A DNA stretch of 64,000 bases from Acidimangrovimonas pyrenivorans. Its GTDB lineage: Bacteria > Pseudomonadota > Alphaproteobacteria > Rhodobacterales > Rhodobacteraceae. This document shows, one piece after another, positions 26,617 through 34,858 of this stretch. Numbering within the stretch: the first letter of the stretch is position 1; every line of letters starts with the position of its first letter. The notes under the pieces were generated by a model. That model had not been told where the DNA came from, did not search any database, and worked only from the letters and a program-made list of their open reading frames with translations. Location of the stretch: positions 1,054,001 through 1,118,000 of the forward strand of contig NZ_JBHRSK010000004.1 in NCBI RefSeq assembly GCF_042643245.1, read 5' to 3'. Both the position numbers and the translations under genes were made by a program.

Positions 26617-27388
26617 TACAGCCAAAAGTCGCGCACTTGATTATGCCGCGGAGCTTCGAGCGACATCGGAAGTGCGTCAATACTTTACCGAAATCATCAT
26701 TGGCAGAAATGGCCAGTTGATGGGTGCCTTCCAGCATGAGCCTGCGGCGAAAGCCAGATTGGTCGAGGCGGCAAAGCTCAAGGCCACACCTTCGTCCGCT
26801 CTCTACCGCGGCCTCTTCATTCAAGCCAACTCGATATTCGAGGCCTATGTTCGCGACCTCTCCTCAATAGTCGTAGAGCACAAGGCCTCCCGCGCCAAGA
26901 AATACTCTGAGCTTCCACACAGTTTCCGTCTCCAGCACATCTACTTCTCTGGACAAATCCTACAGCATATGAAAACAGGAACATTGGCAGGTCAGAAGTT
27001 CAACTTTGACGGCCTTACAGATGCACTCGGAAAGTGTTTCTCTGATGCACAACCATTCTCGATCATGCCAGAAGTCTTTACTCTGATGATGGGGAACGTG
27101 ACTCCCGACAGGCTGGACAGCCTATTCCAAAAGATCGGGCTCCCTGAGCCCTTCAATCCTGGCGTCGGTCGAAATGCCGCAATCAAGAAAGTTCTCAACG
27201 AAACACGTCAACCCAGCGCAGCCAAGTTAGCCAGCGAGAAGCTCTTGGCCATAGTTGGCCTCAGAAACACACTCGTCCATGGCGACTTGAGCGCAACGGT
27301 AGAGCAATCTGACTTCGAAGAGGCGCTTGGTTTTCTGGAGGCCATGGTCGAGGCTCTGGACGAACTTGCGAGGCCGGTGCTCGTGTAG
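26603..27388 (+). CDS. HEPN-domain protein (MAE_28990-like), partner of DUF262
   Basis: 261 residues. The C-terminal LRNTLVHGD carries the R-x4-H motif of HEPN ribonucleases (R-N-T-L-V-H). The N-terminal part has ALYRGLFIQANSIFEAYVRDL, a helical stretch seen in MAE_28990/MAE_18760-type HEPN proteins. It overlaps the DUF262 gene by 14 bases and shares its A+T-rich composition, so the two form one unit. A toxin-like or RNA-cutting effector controlled by the DUF262 protein is a reasonable inference. Confidence 0.8.
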   Translation: MASLDTAKSRALDYAAELRATSEVRQYFTEIIIGRNGQLMGAFQHEPAAKARLVEAAKLKATPSSALYRGLFIQANSIFEAYVRDLSSIVVEHKASRAKKYSELPHSFRLQHIYFSGQILQHMKTGTLAGQKFNFDGLTDALGKCFSDAQPFSIMPEVFTLMMGNVTPDRLDSLFQKIGLPEPFNPGVGRNAAIKKVLNETRQPSAAKLASEKLLAIVGLRNTLVHGDLSATVEQSDFEEALGFLEAMVEALDELARPVLV

Positions 27389-27499
27389 CCGTGAGAAGTT
27401 GAGCGACAATGGCAGGTTCTGCCCACCGCACGCTTTCTGATCAGAATATCACCCGCCGCCAACACTGATCAGCAAAATTTGGATTTGAACGGCGCTTTC

Positions 27500-27520
27500 C
27501 CTTTCTCCCCGGGAGAAAGG
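27500..27520. promoter_or_regulatory. Inverted repeat over the ribosome binding site of the HTH gene
   Basis: CTTTCTCCC-C-GGGAGAAAG (10-base arms counting the flanking C-G) ends in the AGAAAGGA that serves the gene at 27530. It could be an operator for self-regulation or a hairpin that hides the ribosome binding site. Confidence 0.5.
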
Positions 27521-27529
27521 AAACCGCCG

Positions 27530-27913
27530 ATGCAAAAAACCTCTATCCCCTCGCCCCAACCGACCGCCCTTCTCAGCCCGAGAGACCTGATCCGCCGCTG
27601 GCAGGCAGGCAGCCCGGCGACGTTCTGGCGCGCCGAGAAGGATGGCCTGCTGATCCCACGCCGCGAAGGTCGGCGTCGAGGCTACGACTGGGAGTCGGTT
27701 TGGGCGTTTGAAGGCGGCCAGCCCCCAGCAGGTTTGGAACAGGCCTATCGCAGAAATCTCCTGACCCCCGAGGAAGCCGCCGAACGCTGCCCACTGAAGC
27801 CCTCGACACTCGTCGCCAAGGCCAAGGGTGGCGTGTTGCCTTGCCGAAAAGTCGGCCGGCGCATCCTGTTCGTCCCTGCCGAATTCGACCTTTGGCTGGG
27901 GACCTGGAAGTGA
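27530..27913 (+). CDS. Double helix-turn-helix (excisionase-like) protein
   Basis: 127 residues with two related winged-helix segments. One is LSPRDLIRRWQAGSPATFWR..LIPRREGRRRGYDWESVWAF, and the other LTPEEAAERCPLKPSTLVAKAKGG..PCRKVGRRILFVPAEFDLWL. Both resemble MerR/excisionase HTH_17 domains. It precedes two tyrosine recombinases and is likely the recombination directionality factor or a regulator of them. Confidence 0.65.
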   Translation: MQKTSIPSPQPTALLSPRDLIRRWQAGSPATFWRAEKDGLLIPRREGRRRGYDWESVWAFEGGQPPAGLEQAYRRNLLTPEEAAERCPLKPSTLVAKAKGGVLPCRKVGRRILFVPAEFDLWLGTWK

Positions 27914-27928
27914 GCGCGCACCTCTCCC

Positions 27929-28046
27929 ATGAACGGTCAAATCGCCGTTTGAGCCCTATTCGCCCCCGTCTGAACGGAACGGCCCTGCAAGTTCATGGGC
28001 CAAATCTACGGGGCCGTCCCGTTCATCTTCCTGCGAATGAACGGTC
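27929..28046. repeat. Cluster of TGAACGG repeats before the recombinases
   Basis: ATGAACGGTC (27929), TGAACGGAAC (27971), the inverted CCGTTCAT (28019-28026) and ATGAACGG (28037-28044) lie within 118 bases of non-coding DNA. The last two form a perfect 8-base inverted repeat. They may be recombinase or directionality-factor binding sites, or an operator array. Confidence 0.5.
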
Positions 28047-28085
28047 CCGCCCAGCAGATGAAACCCCCACTGAAAGGATGAAACC

Positions 28086-29921
28086 ATGAATCTTCAAGAC
28101 GTCTACCTTGCCCTGCCCAGCCTCTACTCCGAGAAATCGGCCAAGACCTATGAAGCTGCCTTCCGCCGTGTCGAAACCCTCACTGGACGCAAGCTGCACC
28201 AGATCCCGGCCAATGACGTGGCCTGGTTTGAGATCGCCAAACACATCGTTTGGGCCGGCAGCTTCCGTGCAGCGACTCCGGAGGCAGCCGCACGCGCATT
28301 CAACACCTGGAGCAAGAAGATCGGTGCCGCGATCCGACTGGCGACTGCGGAAGAAACCCAGACCCCCGCGAACCCTGACGCTCGCCTCGCCTGGGACCGG
28401 CTGATCGCCTACGCCAAGGAAGTCCAGAACCGTCCCGACGAGACCGGCGAGAAGATCCTGCCTGGCATGGCCGACATGTCGCTGTTCAACCTGCGCGCGC
28501 GCGTCGGACATGTGTTGCCCGCGAAGCTCGACACCGCGACGGCGACTGAGACGCTTGCCTCCATCCCAGCGAACAAAGCGGACTCCTACCGCCGGGCGCT
28601 CCGGGCCTTCAACAACATCATCATTGAAAGGGAGCGCCACCAGCCGATTGCAGCGCTGTTGCCGGTGGCGCCCGTTGGTCCGCTTCCCGGGATGCGCGAT
28701 GCTCCTCTGAACTGGACCTCCCTATCTCACTCGCTCGTCGTAGCCTGCGACGCCGCGATCGAGAAGGCCGTTCTGGGCGAGCGCGCCAAGCGCGACCGCT
28801 TCAGCGGCAAGCTGGGCGCAGACCCATTGCCGCGACGCACCAAGGGCAAGCGCAAGGTGGGCAACCCTGTGAACCGTCGCAAAGCGCACCGCAATGCGCT
28901 GTCCTGGCTGATCCGGCACGCGTGGGATGACCGCACCAAAGCCTGCCGGATCGAACGCCTCGACGACCTCCTAACCGCCCAGAATATCCAGAACGCCGTC
29001 AACCGCTATCAGGCGCGCGCGGCGCAGAGCAGTATCCTCAAGGCGACGGATGAAACCTCGTCGATGAACACCTGGCTTGCAAATCTCGAAACTCTGTCGA
29101 CCCGTAACGGGCTCGGTGAGGAAGTTCTCGACACGCTCGCCGATCTGCGTTTCTCCGACGAGATGCACAGCGACTACGCGGGCGAGATGGCCGCCGCGCG
29201 GGCGGCCTTCGTGAAACTGATCGACCGCGATCCGGCCATCGTCCGGACAATCATAACCGGGCCGCGCCTGCTGGAACGCGAGGTCCGGCGCGGTCTCGAG
29301 CGGTGGGATGCACTGCGGAAGCACGGCCGCACCGAGGTGCTACATCTCTGCATTGCGGCCGGGATGATGGCGCTGCAGCTGTCGCGGCCACTGCGGACGC
29401 GTAACCTGCACGAGTTGACCTGCGACGGCGAGTCTGCGGAGCTTCTGGCCCCCCGGCGCGCGGGAGCCCCCGCGACCGTGGATATTCCCGGAAGCAAGGT
29501 GAAGAACGGGCAGGACCTCTGGCATGAGATCCCGGCAATGCAGTGGCAGATCCTGAGGCTGTGGCTCGACGAGGGTCGGGCCCTTTGGGCGACGGAGAAG
29601 GGGATCGCCCACGAGGCGAACCCCTATCTCGTCCCGGGCCTCAAGAAAGGCCAGCCGGTCTCCCGAAGCACGCTCAACAAGGCCTGGAACCGCGGTATGT
29701 CCCGGCTGGGTCTCACAGACATGACGCCGCACATGATGCGTCATGTCGGCGCGACGATCTACATCGCGGAGAACCCCGGACAATATGGCGTCGTCGCCGA
29801 TCTCCTGGCGGACAAGCTCGACACCGTTCAGAGCTTCTATGCAAAGGGCGCCGGCAAGGAAGCCGCGCGTCTCTTCGCCGAGGTCCTGGCACGCCGCGAT
29901 CCAACCCTGAACCTGTTCTGA
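28086..29921 (+). CDS. Tyrosine recombinase (integrase), long form
   Basis: 611 residues. The C-terminal catalytic domain has an Arg in SRPLRTRNLHEL, Lys in GSKVKNGQ, the HxxR box HMMRHVGATIY and a Tyr in VQSFYAKG near residue 583. The N-terminal half is long and helical, with a core-binding region. It starts a few bases after GAAAGGATGAAACC and is followed after eight bases by a second recombinase. Probably moves or resolves the element; it lies far from the tRNA attachment site. Confidence 0.82.
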   Translation: MNLQDVYLALPSLYSEKSAKTYEAAFRRVETLTGRKLHQIPANDVAWFEIAKHIVWAGSFRAATPEAAARAFNTWSKKIGAAIRLATAEETQTPANPDARLAWDRLIAYAKEVQNRPDETGEKILPGMADMSLFNLRARVGHVLPAKLDTATATETLASIPANKADSYRRALRAFNNIIIERERHQPIAALLPVAPVGPLPGMRDAPLNWTSLSHSLVVACDAAIEKAVLGERAKRDRFSGKLGADPLPRRTKGKRKVGNPVNRRKAHRNALSWLIRHAWDDRTKACRIERLDDLLTAQNIQNAVNRYQARAAQSSILKATDETSSMNTWLANLETLSTRNGLGEEVLDTLADLRFSDEMHSDYAGEMAAARAAFVKLIDRDPAIVRTIITGPRLLEREVRRGLERWDALRKHGRTEVLHLCIAAGMMALQLSRPLRTRNLHELTCDGESAELLAPRRAGAPATVDIPGSKVKNGQDLWHEIPAMQWQILRLWLDEGRALWATEKGIAHEANPYLVPGLKKGQPVSRSTLNKAWNRGMSRLGLTDMTPHMMRHVGATIYIAENPGQYGVVADLLADKLDTVQSFYAKGAGKEAARLFAEVLARRDPTLNLF

Positions 29922-29929
29922 GGCGACCG

Positions 29930-31351
29930 ATGTCCCATCCTCCCTACTGCCGGGCCGAGCGCGAAGCCCGGCTCCTCGCCCGCATGCCCAGCGTGCCCCG
30001 CCCCGTCGCCGGGGCGGTGGCGGCGGCCGTCATCGACGGCACCCTGCAGGGCCGAGGTGTCCCGGCCGCGCTCGAGCGCTTCCATGCCGCCCTCGCCACC
30101 GCGGGTCGAACGCCCATGACGGCAACGACCGAGGACTTCGCCGCCGCCGCGAGCAGCCGAACAGGACACCGCGCGTTGATGGCTGCGCTCGCCCGGTTCG
30201 ATCCATCCGTTCCGCTCGCGCTCGCCAGGGAACTGACCCGCGACTGGGACCGTTGGCTCAACGCCCGTTACAACGTGAAACCGAGACAGCCGCGCCGTTC
30301 GAACCGGATCGCGACCCTGCCCGAAGACTGGCCAAAGGCTTGGCAGGACGCACTGCCGCTGCTCGACCGCACCGTCCGGCGCGGCGAGACGGTCTACAGG
30401 CCGCTCAAGGAGAAGACCCGGGACTCGGTTATTGCCGCCGTCGGCACCTGCGCGGCGAGCCGGGCCTGGGCGACGGAGCGCGGCATCGAGGTCGGCGCGG
30501 CCTTCTCGGAGGATCTCGCCGAAGTCCTCCTGCGCTTCACGCTCGTCGAGCGCGGCGTCTCGCCCCGTTCGGCCGCCGACTATTTCGAACGCGTCGAGGG
30601 GTTCGCTTATCGTGGACGTCTGTTCGACCGCCCTGCTGCCGAGGCCTTCGCCGCGATCAGGGGACAGCTTCGGGCCGAAGCCGCGGAGGCGACGCCGGGG
30701 AAGCGCGCAAAGATTCGGACGTTCGCCAAGAACTTCGACCTGGCAGACATCCTCCATGCCGCCGTTCGCCACGCCGAGGCCGCGCTGGAATGGCGTGGCG
30801 ACAGCGCCCAAGCCGAGCGACAGCGCCGCAAGGCGGTGGTCTTCGCCCTGCTGGTGAACGGCTCTGATCGTCAGGGTGACCTGTCCCGGTTTCGGGTGGG
30901 CCGCGAGATCCGCCGAAACAGCGAGGGCGACTGGGAACTTGACTTTCGCCAGGCCAAGACCCGGCGGAAGAAGGAGATCGGCCCCCTTTGGCCGTTCACC
31001 GGCCGCCTGCTCGACGCGCATGTGCTGGGAGACCGTCCCGCCTGGCAGATCGCCGACCGCGTCGCCGAGCTCGACGGCATGAACCTCCTCAGCCTCAGCC
31101 CCGAGGGCTTCGACACCTACCACCCCACTGCGCTCTTGAAGGAGGAGTTCGGGATCTCCGGCCATCTGGTCCGGACGCTGGTCACCAACCTCCTTCGGAC
31201 CGAGGAACCCGATGCCGCCTGGGCCGCACAGGCCCTGCTCGGCCACTCGCACCGGTTCTCGCAGCGAGCCTATCAGACCGACTTCAGGGTCTCCGCTTCG
31301 GTGAAGGCCTGGCAGGCTTCGATCGAGAAGATCGAGCGGAGAGTGTCATGA
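29930..31351 (+). CDS. Tyrosine recombinase-like protein, second of a tandem pair
   Basis: 473 residues. Candidate catalytic residues are Arg in GSDRQGDLSRF, Lys in AKTRRKKEIG, HxxR in SGHLVRTLVTNLL, His in ALLGHS and Tyr in SQRAYQ near residue 446, so the protein may be active though divergent. It is encoded eight bases after the first recombinase and must be cotranscribed. Tandem recombinase pairs are known from islands and RIT-like elements; the function of this one is open. Confidence 0.7.
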   Translation: MSHPPYCRAEREARLLARMPSVPRPVAGAVAAAVIDGTLQGRGVPAALERFHAALATAGRTPMTATTEDFAAAASSRTGHRALMAALARFDPSVPLALARELTRDWDRWLNARYNVKPRQPRRSNRIATLPEDWPKAWQDALPLLDRTVRRGETVYRPLKEKTRDSVIAAVGTCAASRAWATERGIEVGAAFSEDLAEVLLRFTLVERGVSPRSAADYFERVEGFAYRGRLFDRPAAEAFAAIRGQLRAEAAEATPGKRAKIRTFAKNFDLADILHAAVRHAEAALEWRGDSAQAERQRRKAVVFALLVNGSDRQGDLSRFRVGREIRRNSEGDWELDFRQAKTRRKKEIGPLWPFTGRLLDAHVLGDRPAWQIADRVAELDGMNLLSLSPEGFDTYHPTALLKEEFGISGHLVRTLVTNLLRTEEPDAAWAAQALLGHSHRFSQRAYQTDFRVSASVKAWQASIEKIERRVS

Positions 31352-31477
31352 AAGCATGAAGCCCCGGGCCGCAGGGGCATCCGCATCGTTCGCGCGCGCC
31401 TTGTGACGCGCGACCGATGCCGGACGCCCCGCGGGGCCCGAAAGACGTGCGTCGATCCTCAAACCCAGGAGAGACCC

Positions 31478-31936
31478 ATGTTCGACACCGCCCCCACCAC
31501 GACCATTAAGACCCAGCCCACCGACGGCCTTTCGTGGCCAGAGAAAGTCGCCGCCGGCGACATCATCTCGTTCCGGTTCCCGACCGACGACACCGGCGAG
31601 GCGCGGCCGAAGGCAAGGCCCTGCCTGGTCCTCGCGGTCGCGATGGTCGATGGCAAGCGCTGGATGTCCGTCGCCTACGGCACGACGGTGCTCAAGAAAG
31701 CCCGGAACGGCCGGGGAATCCTCGTCAACGCCAGCGAGGCCGCCGCCTGTGGGCTCGACCGGGCGACCGGCTTCCGGGGCGACCGCCTCATGACGATCAA
31801 CACTGGCGACCCGGCGCTCGCGGTGAGCCCGGTCTTCCGGACCCCGGTGCTCGGACGGCTGAGCGGCCGCCCCCTGGAGCGGCTGAGACAGATTCGGGAC
31901 AGTCTGCGCGCGGAGACGACCCAGGCGCTGTGCTGA
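31478..31936 (+). CDS. PemK/MazF-fold-like protein
   Basis: 152 residues from the ATG at 31478 (AGGAGAG upstream). AGDIISFRFPTDD followed by KARPCLVLAV and RWMSVAYGTT resembles the SH3-like barrel of PemK/MazF proteins. No antitoxin gene is next to it and the catalytic residues are not obvious, so it may be a regulatory relative and not a toxin. Confidence 0.5.
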   Translation: MFDTAPTTTIKTQPTDGLSWPEKVAAGDIISFRFPTDDTGEARPKARPCLVLAVAMVDGKRWMSVAYGTTVLKKARNGRGILVNASEAAACGLDRATGFRGDRLMTINTGDPALAVSPVFRTPVLGRLSGRPLERLRQIRDSLRAETTQALC

Positions 31937-32418
31937 AACAACGGACAGCGGCGTGGATCGTCAAGATCGCGCCCTCAGGTGAGGCGCGATCCCGACCGAT
32001 CCTCGACCATCCCCATCCGGAACTTCGAAAGGAACCAGCACATGGCACGATCCGTGACATGCGGAGCAGAGATGATGGCACTTATACGCTGTGAAGCCGC
32101 GCTCCAGCGCAGATCTCTCGCGGGATAGGTGCGGCACTGGGCCCGCATCGGTCGCATCGTCGAGGAATCCGGTGTGCTCAACTACCGCCAGATCCGCATC
32201 TTGCTGCGCACCTACGACACGCCAACCCCGGCGGAACGCGAACGGATGTTCGCTGGTGATGGCGACTGACCGGGCAAGCCACATTCCACATGAGGGAGGG
32301 TTTTCAGGACGAAGCCCTCGATCCAGATGGGCACAGCACTGCTCACACGGCCGGGTAGAGACCGGCCGTTCTTGAAGCCCTGCAGGACGTTCTGGAGGGC
32401 ATGACAGAGGTTATTGCC
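31937..32418. other. Mostly non-coding stretch with a possible short gene remnant
   Basis: A 46-codon frame from GTG at 32129 to the TGA at 32269 reads RIGRIVEESGVLNYRQIRILLRT, which looks like protein-coding sequence. It has no ribosome binding site and may be the tail of a lost gene. The rest of the stretch holds nothing I can name. Confidence 0.3.
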
Positions 32419-32802
32419 ATGATGCATTCTCGGATCTTCCCCATCGCGCGTGTCGCGCTTGGAACCTACCTCCTCGACAACCTGGACCCGCTGCGCAGCG
32501 CCGCTGAGCTGCTCGGAGGCCCCAAGGCCGCGAAGCGCGTCATGGCGCTGGCGCAGGACCTGTCGGAACCGGTGCCCCTGACCACCCGGATGGGCCGGGC
32601 GCTTGCATGGTTCGAAGGGCTGCTGACCCTCGAGCGCGTCCACGACTTCGACACGGTGGAGGCCGAGCGGTTCGCCGCGATCGACCCGCTCGATCCGGTC
32701 GTCGCGGATATCTGCGCCCTTAGCGACGGCTTCACGGATGCCCTCACTGCGCTTCGTCTCGAGGCCCCCGAGATATTCCAAAGGCGCGCCGAGGCCGCCT
32801 GA
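32419..32802 (+). CDS. Uncharacterised island protein
   Basis: 127 residues from the ATG at 32419, which has AGAGG eight bases upstream; an ATG at 32401 is possible but its GGAGG is too close. Helical, with PLRSAAELLGGPKAAKRVMALAQDL. No family recognised. Confidence 0.5.
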   Translation: MMHSRIFPIARVALGTYLLDNLDPLRSAAELLGGPKAAKRVMALAQDLSEPVPLTTRMGRALAWFEGLLTLERVHDFDTVEAERFAAIDPLDPVVADICALSDGFTDALTALRLEAPEIFQRRAEAA

Positions 32803-32881
32803 CGTCCCCGTGCTGCCCCACCTCCGGGCGGCACGGTCTTGAGCGACCGGCGATCCTGCCGGTCGATGCACGGAGAAGACC

Positions 32882-33313
32882 ATGCAGATTACCCACGACA
32901 AATCTCTGATCGAGTCCAACGCGCTGGCCGCGATCGAGGCCGCCCGCGATCTGGAAGCGGCGATTGCCGAAAGCACCCTCGACCTCGGCCACGATGCGAC
33001 TCGCATCCGCGGAATGCTCGACGCATTCCGCGGCGGGCATCTCTATCGCGACAACGAGGAGGCGTCCCTCGACGCGCTTCGGGCCCGCTTGCTCGGTATC
33101 CTGTCCCAGCGCGTGCCCGGCTACAGGGCGATCATGCTCGGCCGCTGCACCGACGACTACTGGTTCGCCGACGCGGAACTCGAAGGTATCCGGAAGATCT
33201 GGGAAAGCCTCCGCCTGTTCCGTCGGTTCCGGCGGCGGGTTCTCGATGAACTGGCGGCCGAGCAGCAGGTCGCTGCGCTGCGCCGCCGCCCGGTCGCCAT
33301 CGCGGCGGAATGA
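32882..33313 (+). CDS. Uncharacterised island protein
   Basis: 143 residues, preceded by GGAGAAGACC. Mostly helical (AIEAARDLEAAIAESTLDLG; LEGIRKIWESLRLFRRFRRR). No family recognised. Cotranscription with the previous gene (80-base gap) is possible. Confidence 0.55.
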   Translation: MQITHDKSLIESNALAAIEAARDLEAAIAESTLDLGHDATRIRGMLDAFRGGHLYRDNEEASLDALRARLLGILSQRVPGYRAIMLGRCTDDYWFADAELEGIRKIWESLRLFRRFRRRVLDELAAEQQVAALRRRPVAIAAE

Positions 33314-33319
33314 CAGTCG

Positions 33320-33351
33320 CAGTCAGGCCGGGAAACTTCCCGGCCTGACTG
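33320..33351 (+). terminator. Long perfect hairpin after the gene at 32882
   Basis: CAGTCAGGCCGGGAA and TTCCCGGCCTGACTG are a 15-base perfect dyad with a two-base centre, seven bases after the stop. No T run follows, so it may be a Rho-independent-like barrier, a mobile-element end or a protein-binding site. Confidence 0.5.
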
Positions 33352-33585
33352 CCATTACCGAAGCATGAAATCGAACCATGCGACTGCTGTTCACATACAA
33401 GGGAAATGCGCACATGGCCAAAATCCAAGAGAGACCTGAAACGAACTGTTTCCAGGAAAGCCTCTACCCAGGCGTGTGCGAACTGGCTACGACACCGATC
33501 CGAGCTTCGGAGTAACGACATGTAAGCACCCCGTCCCTGCCCATGAAACCAGCCGCGCTTCCGCGGTGGTGGGGTAAGGAGTGCC

Positions 33586-33849
33586 ATGTCGCCAAGACAC
33601 GCCGCCCGGGCAGCGGCCACCGAAACCGCCCGCATCCCCAAGAGCCCGCTGGCACCTCTGCAGAGTAGGATGGACAGGATCCGCCAAGCCAGGAGGCTGA
33701 TCTCCAAAAAGATCAAGGACGGCGAACTCTGGCTGTTGCCTTTGCTGAAACGGTTTAACGCCGAACTCGCCTCGCTCGAAGAAACCCAAGATCTTCTGCT
33801 TCAAGCAGTCGAAATCGCCAACCACGCCGCCCCTCACCGGGCGGCGTAA
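33586..33849 (+). CDS. Small uncharacterised basic protein
   Basis: 87 residues, with TAAGGAG upstream of the ATG at 33586. Basic N terminus, then a helical part RMDRIRQARRLISKKIKDGELWLLPLLKRFNAELASLEE. No family recognised. The 230 bases before it (33352-33585) hold only very short open frames. Confidence 0.5.
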   Translation: MSPRHAARAAATETARIPKSPLAPLQSRMDRIRQARRLISKKIKDGELWLLPLLKRFNAELASLEETQDLLLQAVEIANHAAPHRAA

Positions 33850-33905
33850 TGCATTTGGCCATCCACGAACCTCTTCAAGCTGCGATCAGCTCGCCTCGTC
33901 AGACA

Positions 33906-34440
33906 CCTTGGCCGACATCATCTACCGCGCCACAAGGCGCCCGACGCGTAACGAACTGCAAGCGGCGCGGTCAAACGGCAGCATCGGCGCCGGCATGATG
34001 TCGGATGGCAGATACCATTATTCAGGTGATCGGATCGCAGAGATGCTCGAAATTTCCGGCGAGGACGCCCGCGCGCTCGGCCTGCGCCAGATCATTCCCG
34101 CGAAGCCCCGTAGGGAAAGACGGGCAGAGGCAGAACGCAAACGCCGCGCCCAGAAGGGAGCGAAGCCGCGGGCGGAGTGGCTCGCCGCCAACAGCGCGTC
34201 GCGCACCAGGCCGTGGGAACAACTCGGCATGGGTCGCAGCACCTACCACAAACACCTGAAGTCCGGACCCTGCCAGAACTGCCCGCGGGCTGAGGCTGGA
34301 CAGGTCCGTGTCCGCGACAAGGGGAACCACCGGGATGGGGCGACGGCCTTGGGAGCTATTATCTACCCAGAACCTATACCCACGAAGGCTCCTCCACCAA
34401 CTCACCATATGAGCCTGAAACCGGCAGAACTGACGCACAC
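33906..34440 (+). pseudogene. Decayed copy of the 3' part of the PrimPol gene
   Basis: Nearly identical to the gene at 22206 and its 3' flank. It starts at the stretch TTGGCCGACATCAT, lacks about 300 bases that are present in the complete copy (22905-23205), and continues to the flank. A single-base deletion at about 34266 (GGCACCC in the full copy, GGACCC here) removes the normal stop and shifts the frame. The primase domain is absent, so the fragment cannot act as a primase. Confidence 0.85.
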
Positions 34441-34500
34441 GGGGACATGAAATGTCAGACCTCCCCTTGGCGGTGGAAACACTTTTTTCCCTTCCGCCTC
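34441..34500. other. Junction between the PrimPol remnant and the copper region
   Basis: A short A+T-rich stretch that joins the duplicated sequence to the first CueR-type promoter of the copper cluster. No gene seen. Confidence 0.4.
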
Positions 34501-34531
34501 TTGACCTTCCAGTTTCTGGAATCTGCATGTT
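34501..34531 (+). promoter_or_regulatory. CueR-type copper promoter (orphan)
   Basis: TTGACC (34501-34506), the dyad TTCCAG-TTT-CTGGAA (34507-34521) and CATGTT (34526-34531) with a 19-base spacer match the geometry of MerR-family promoters. It is the same layout as in front of both copA genes, with the same -35 and -10 hexamers as at 60160-60190. Downstream is a decayed copA fragment and then cueR. Confidence 0.8.
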
Positions 34532-34538
34532 CCGAACA

Positions 34539-34720
34539 TGGCTTCTTGGTGAGATGGAGCAATGGCATGACAACGGACAAGATCTTCAAAGCTTTGAGTC
34601 AGCGAATAGCCTGCGCGGCTGCCATCGGCCGCGTCGAGCGGGCGTTCAAGGCAGTGCCGGGGTTCACGATGCCTCGGTCAGCCCTGCGAGTGAGACCGTG
34701 AACGAGCGCCACCAACGGGG
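34539..34720 (+). pseudogene. Decayed N-terminal metal-binding domain of a copA gene
   Basis: Read with one frame change, this stretch gives ACAAAIGRVERAFKAVPG then VHDASVSPASETVNER, clearly related to the CASCVGRVERAL..APGVLEASVNLATERA of the copA gene at 40234. The second Cys of the CxxC is lost and the frame is broken near 34670. It follows directly on an intact CueR-type promoter. Confidence 0.6.
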
Positions 34721-34858
34721 TTGCAAAGCCGGCCATCATCGCACGGAAAGTGAGAGTATCAGGCGTTGTCATCAAGGCACCCGAACCCGTCGAACCAGCG
34801 CCAAGCTCCGCCTTCAACAGGCCGAATGGGCCGCAGACCAGAAATGAAAGGACAAGAC

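Noticed and set aside
33908..34450. 180-codon frame as an independent gene
   Set aside because: Direct comparison with 22206-23513 shows a truncated, internally deleted and frameshifted copy; the C-terminal third is read in the wrong frame.
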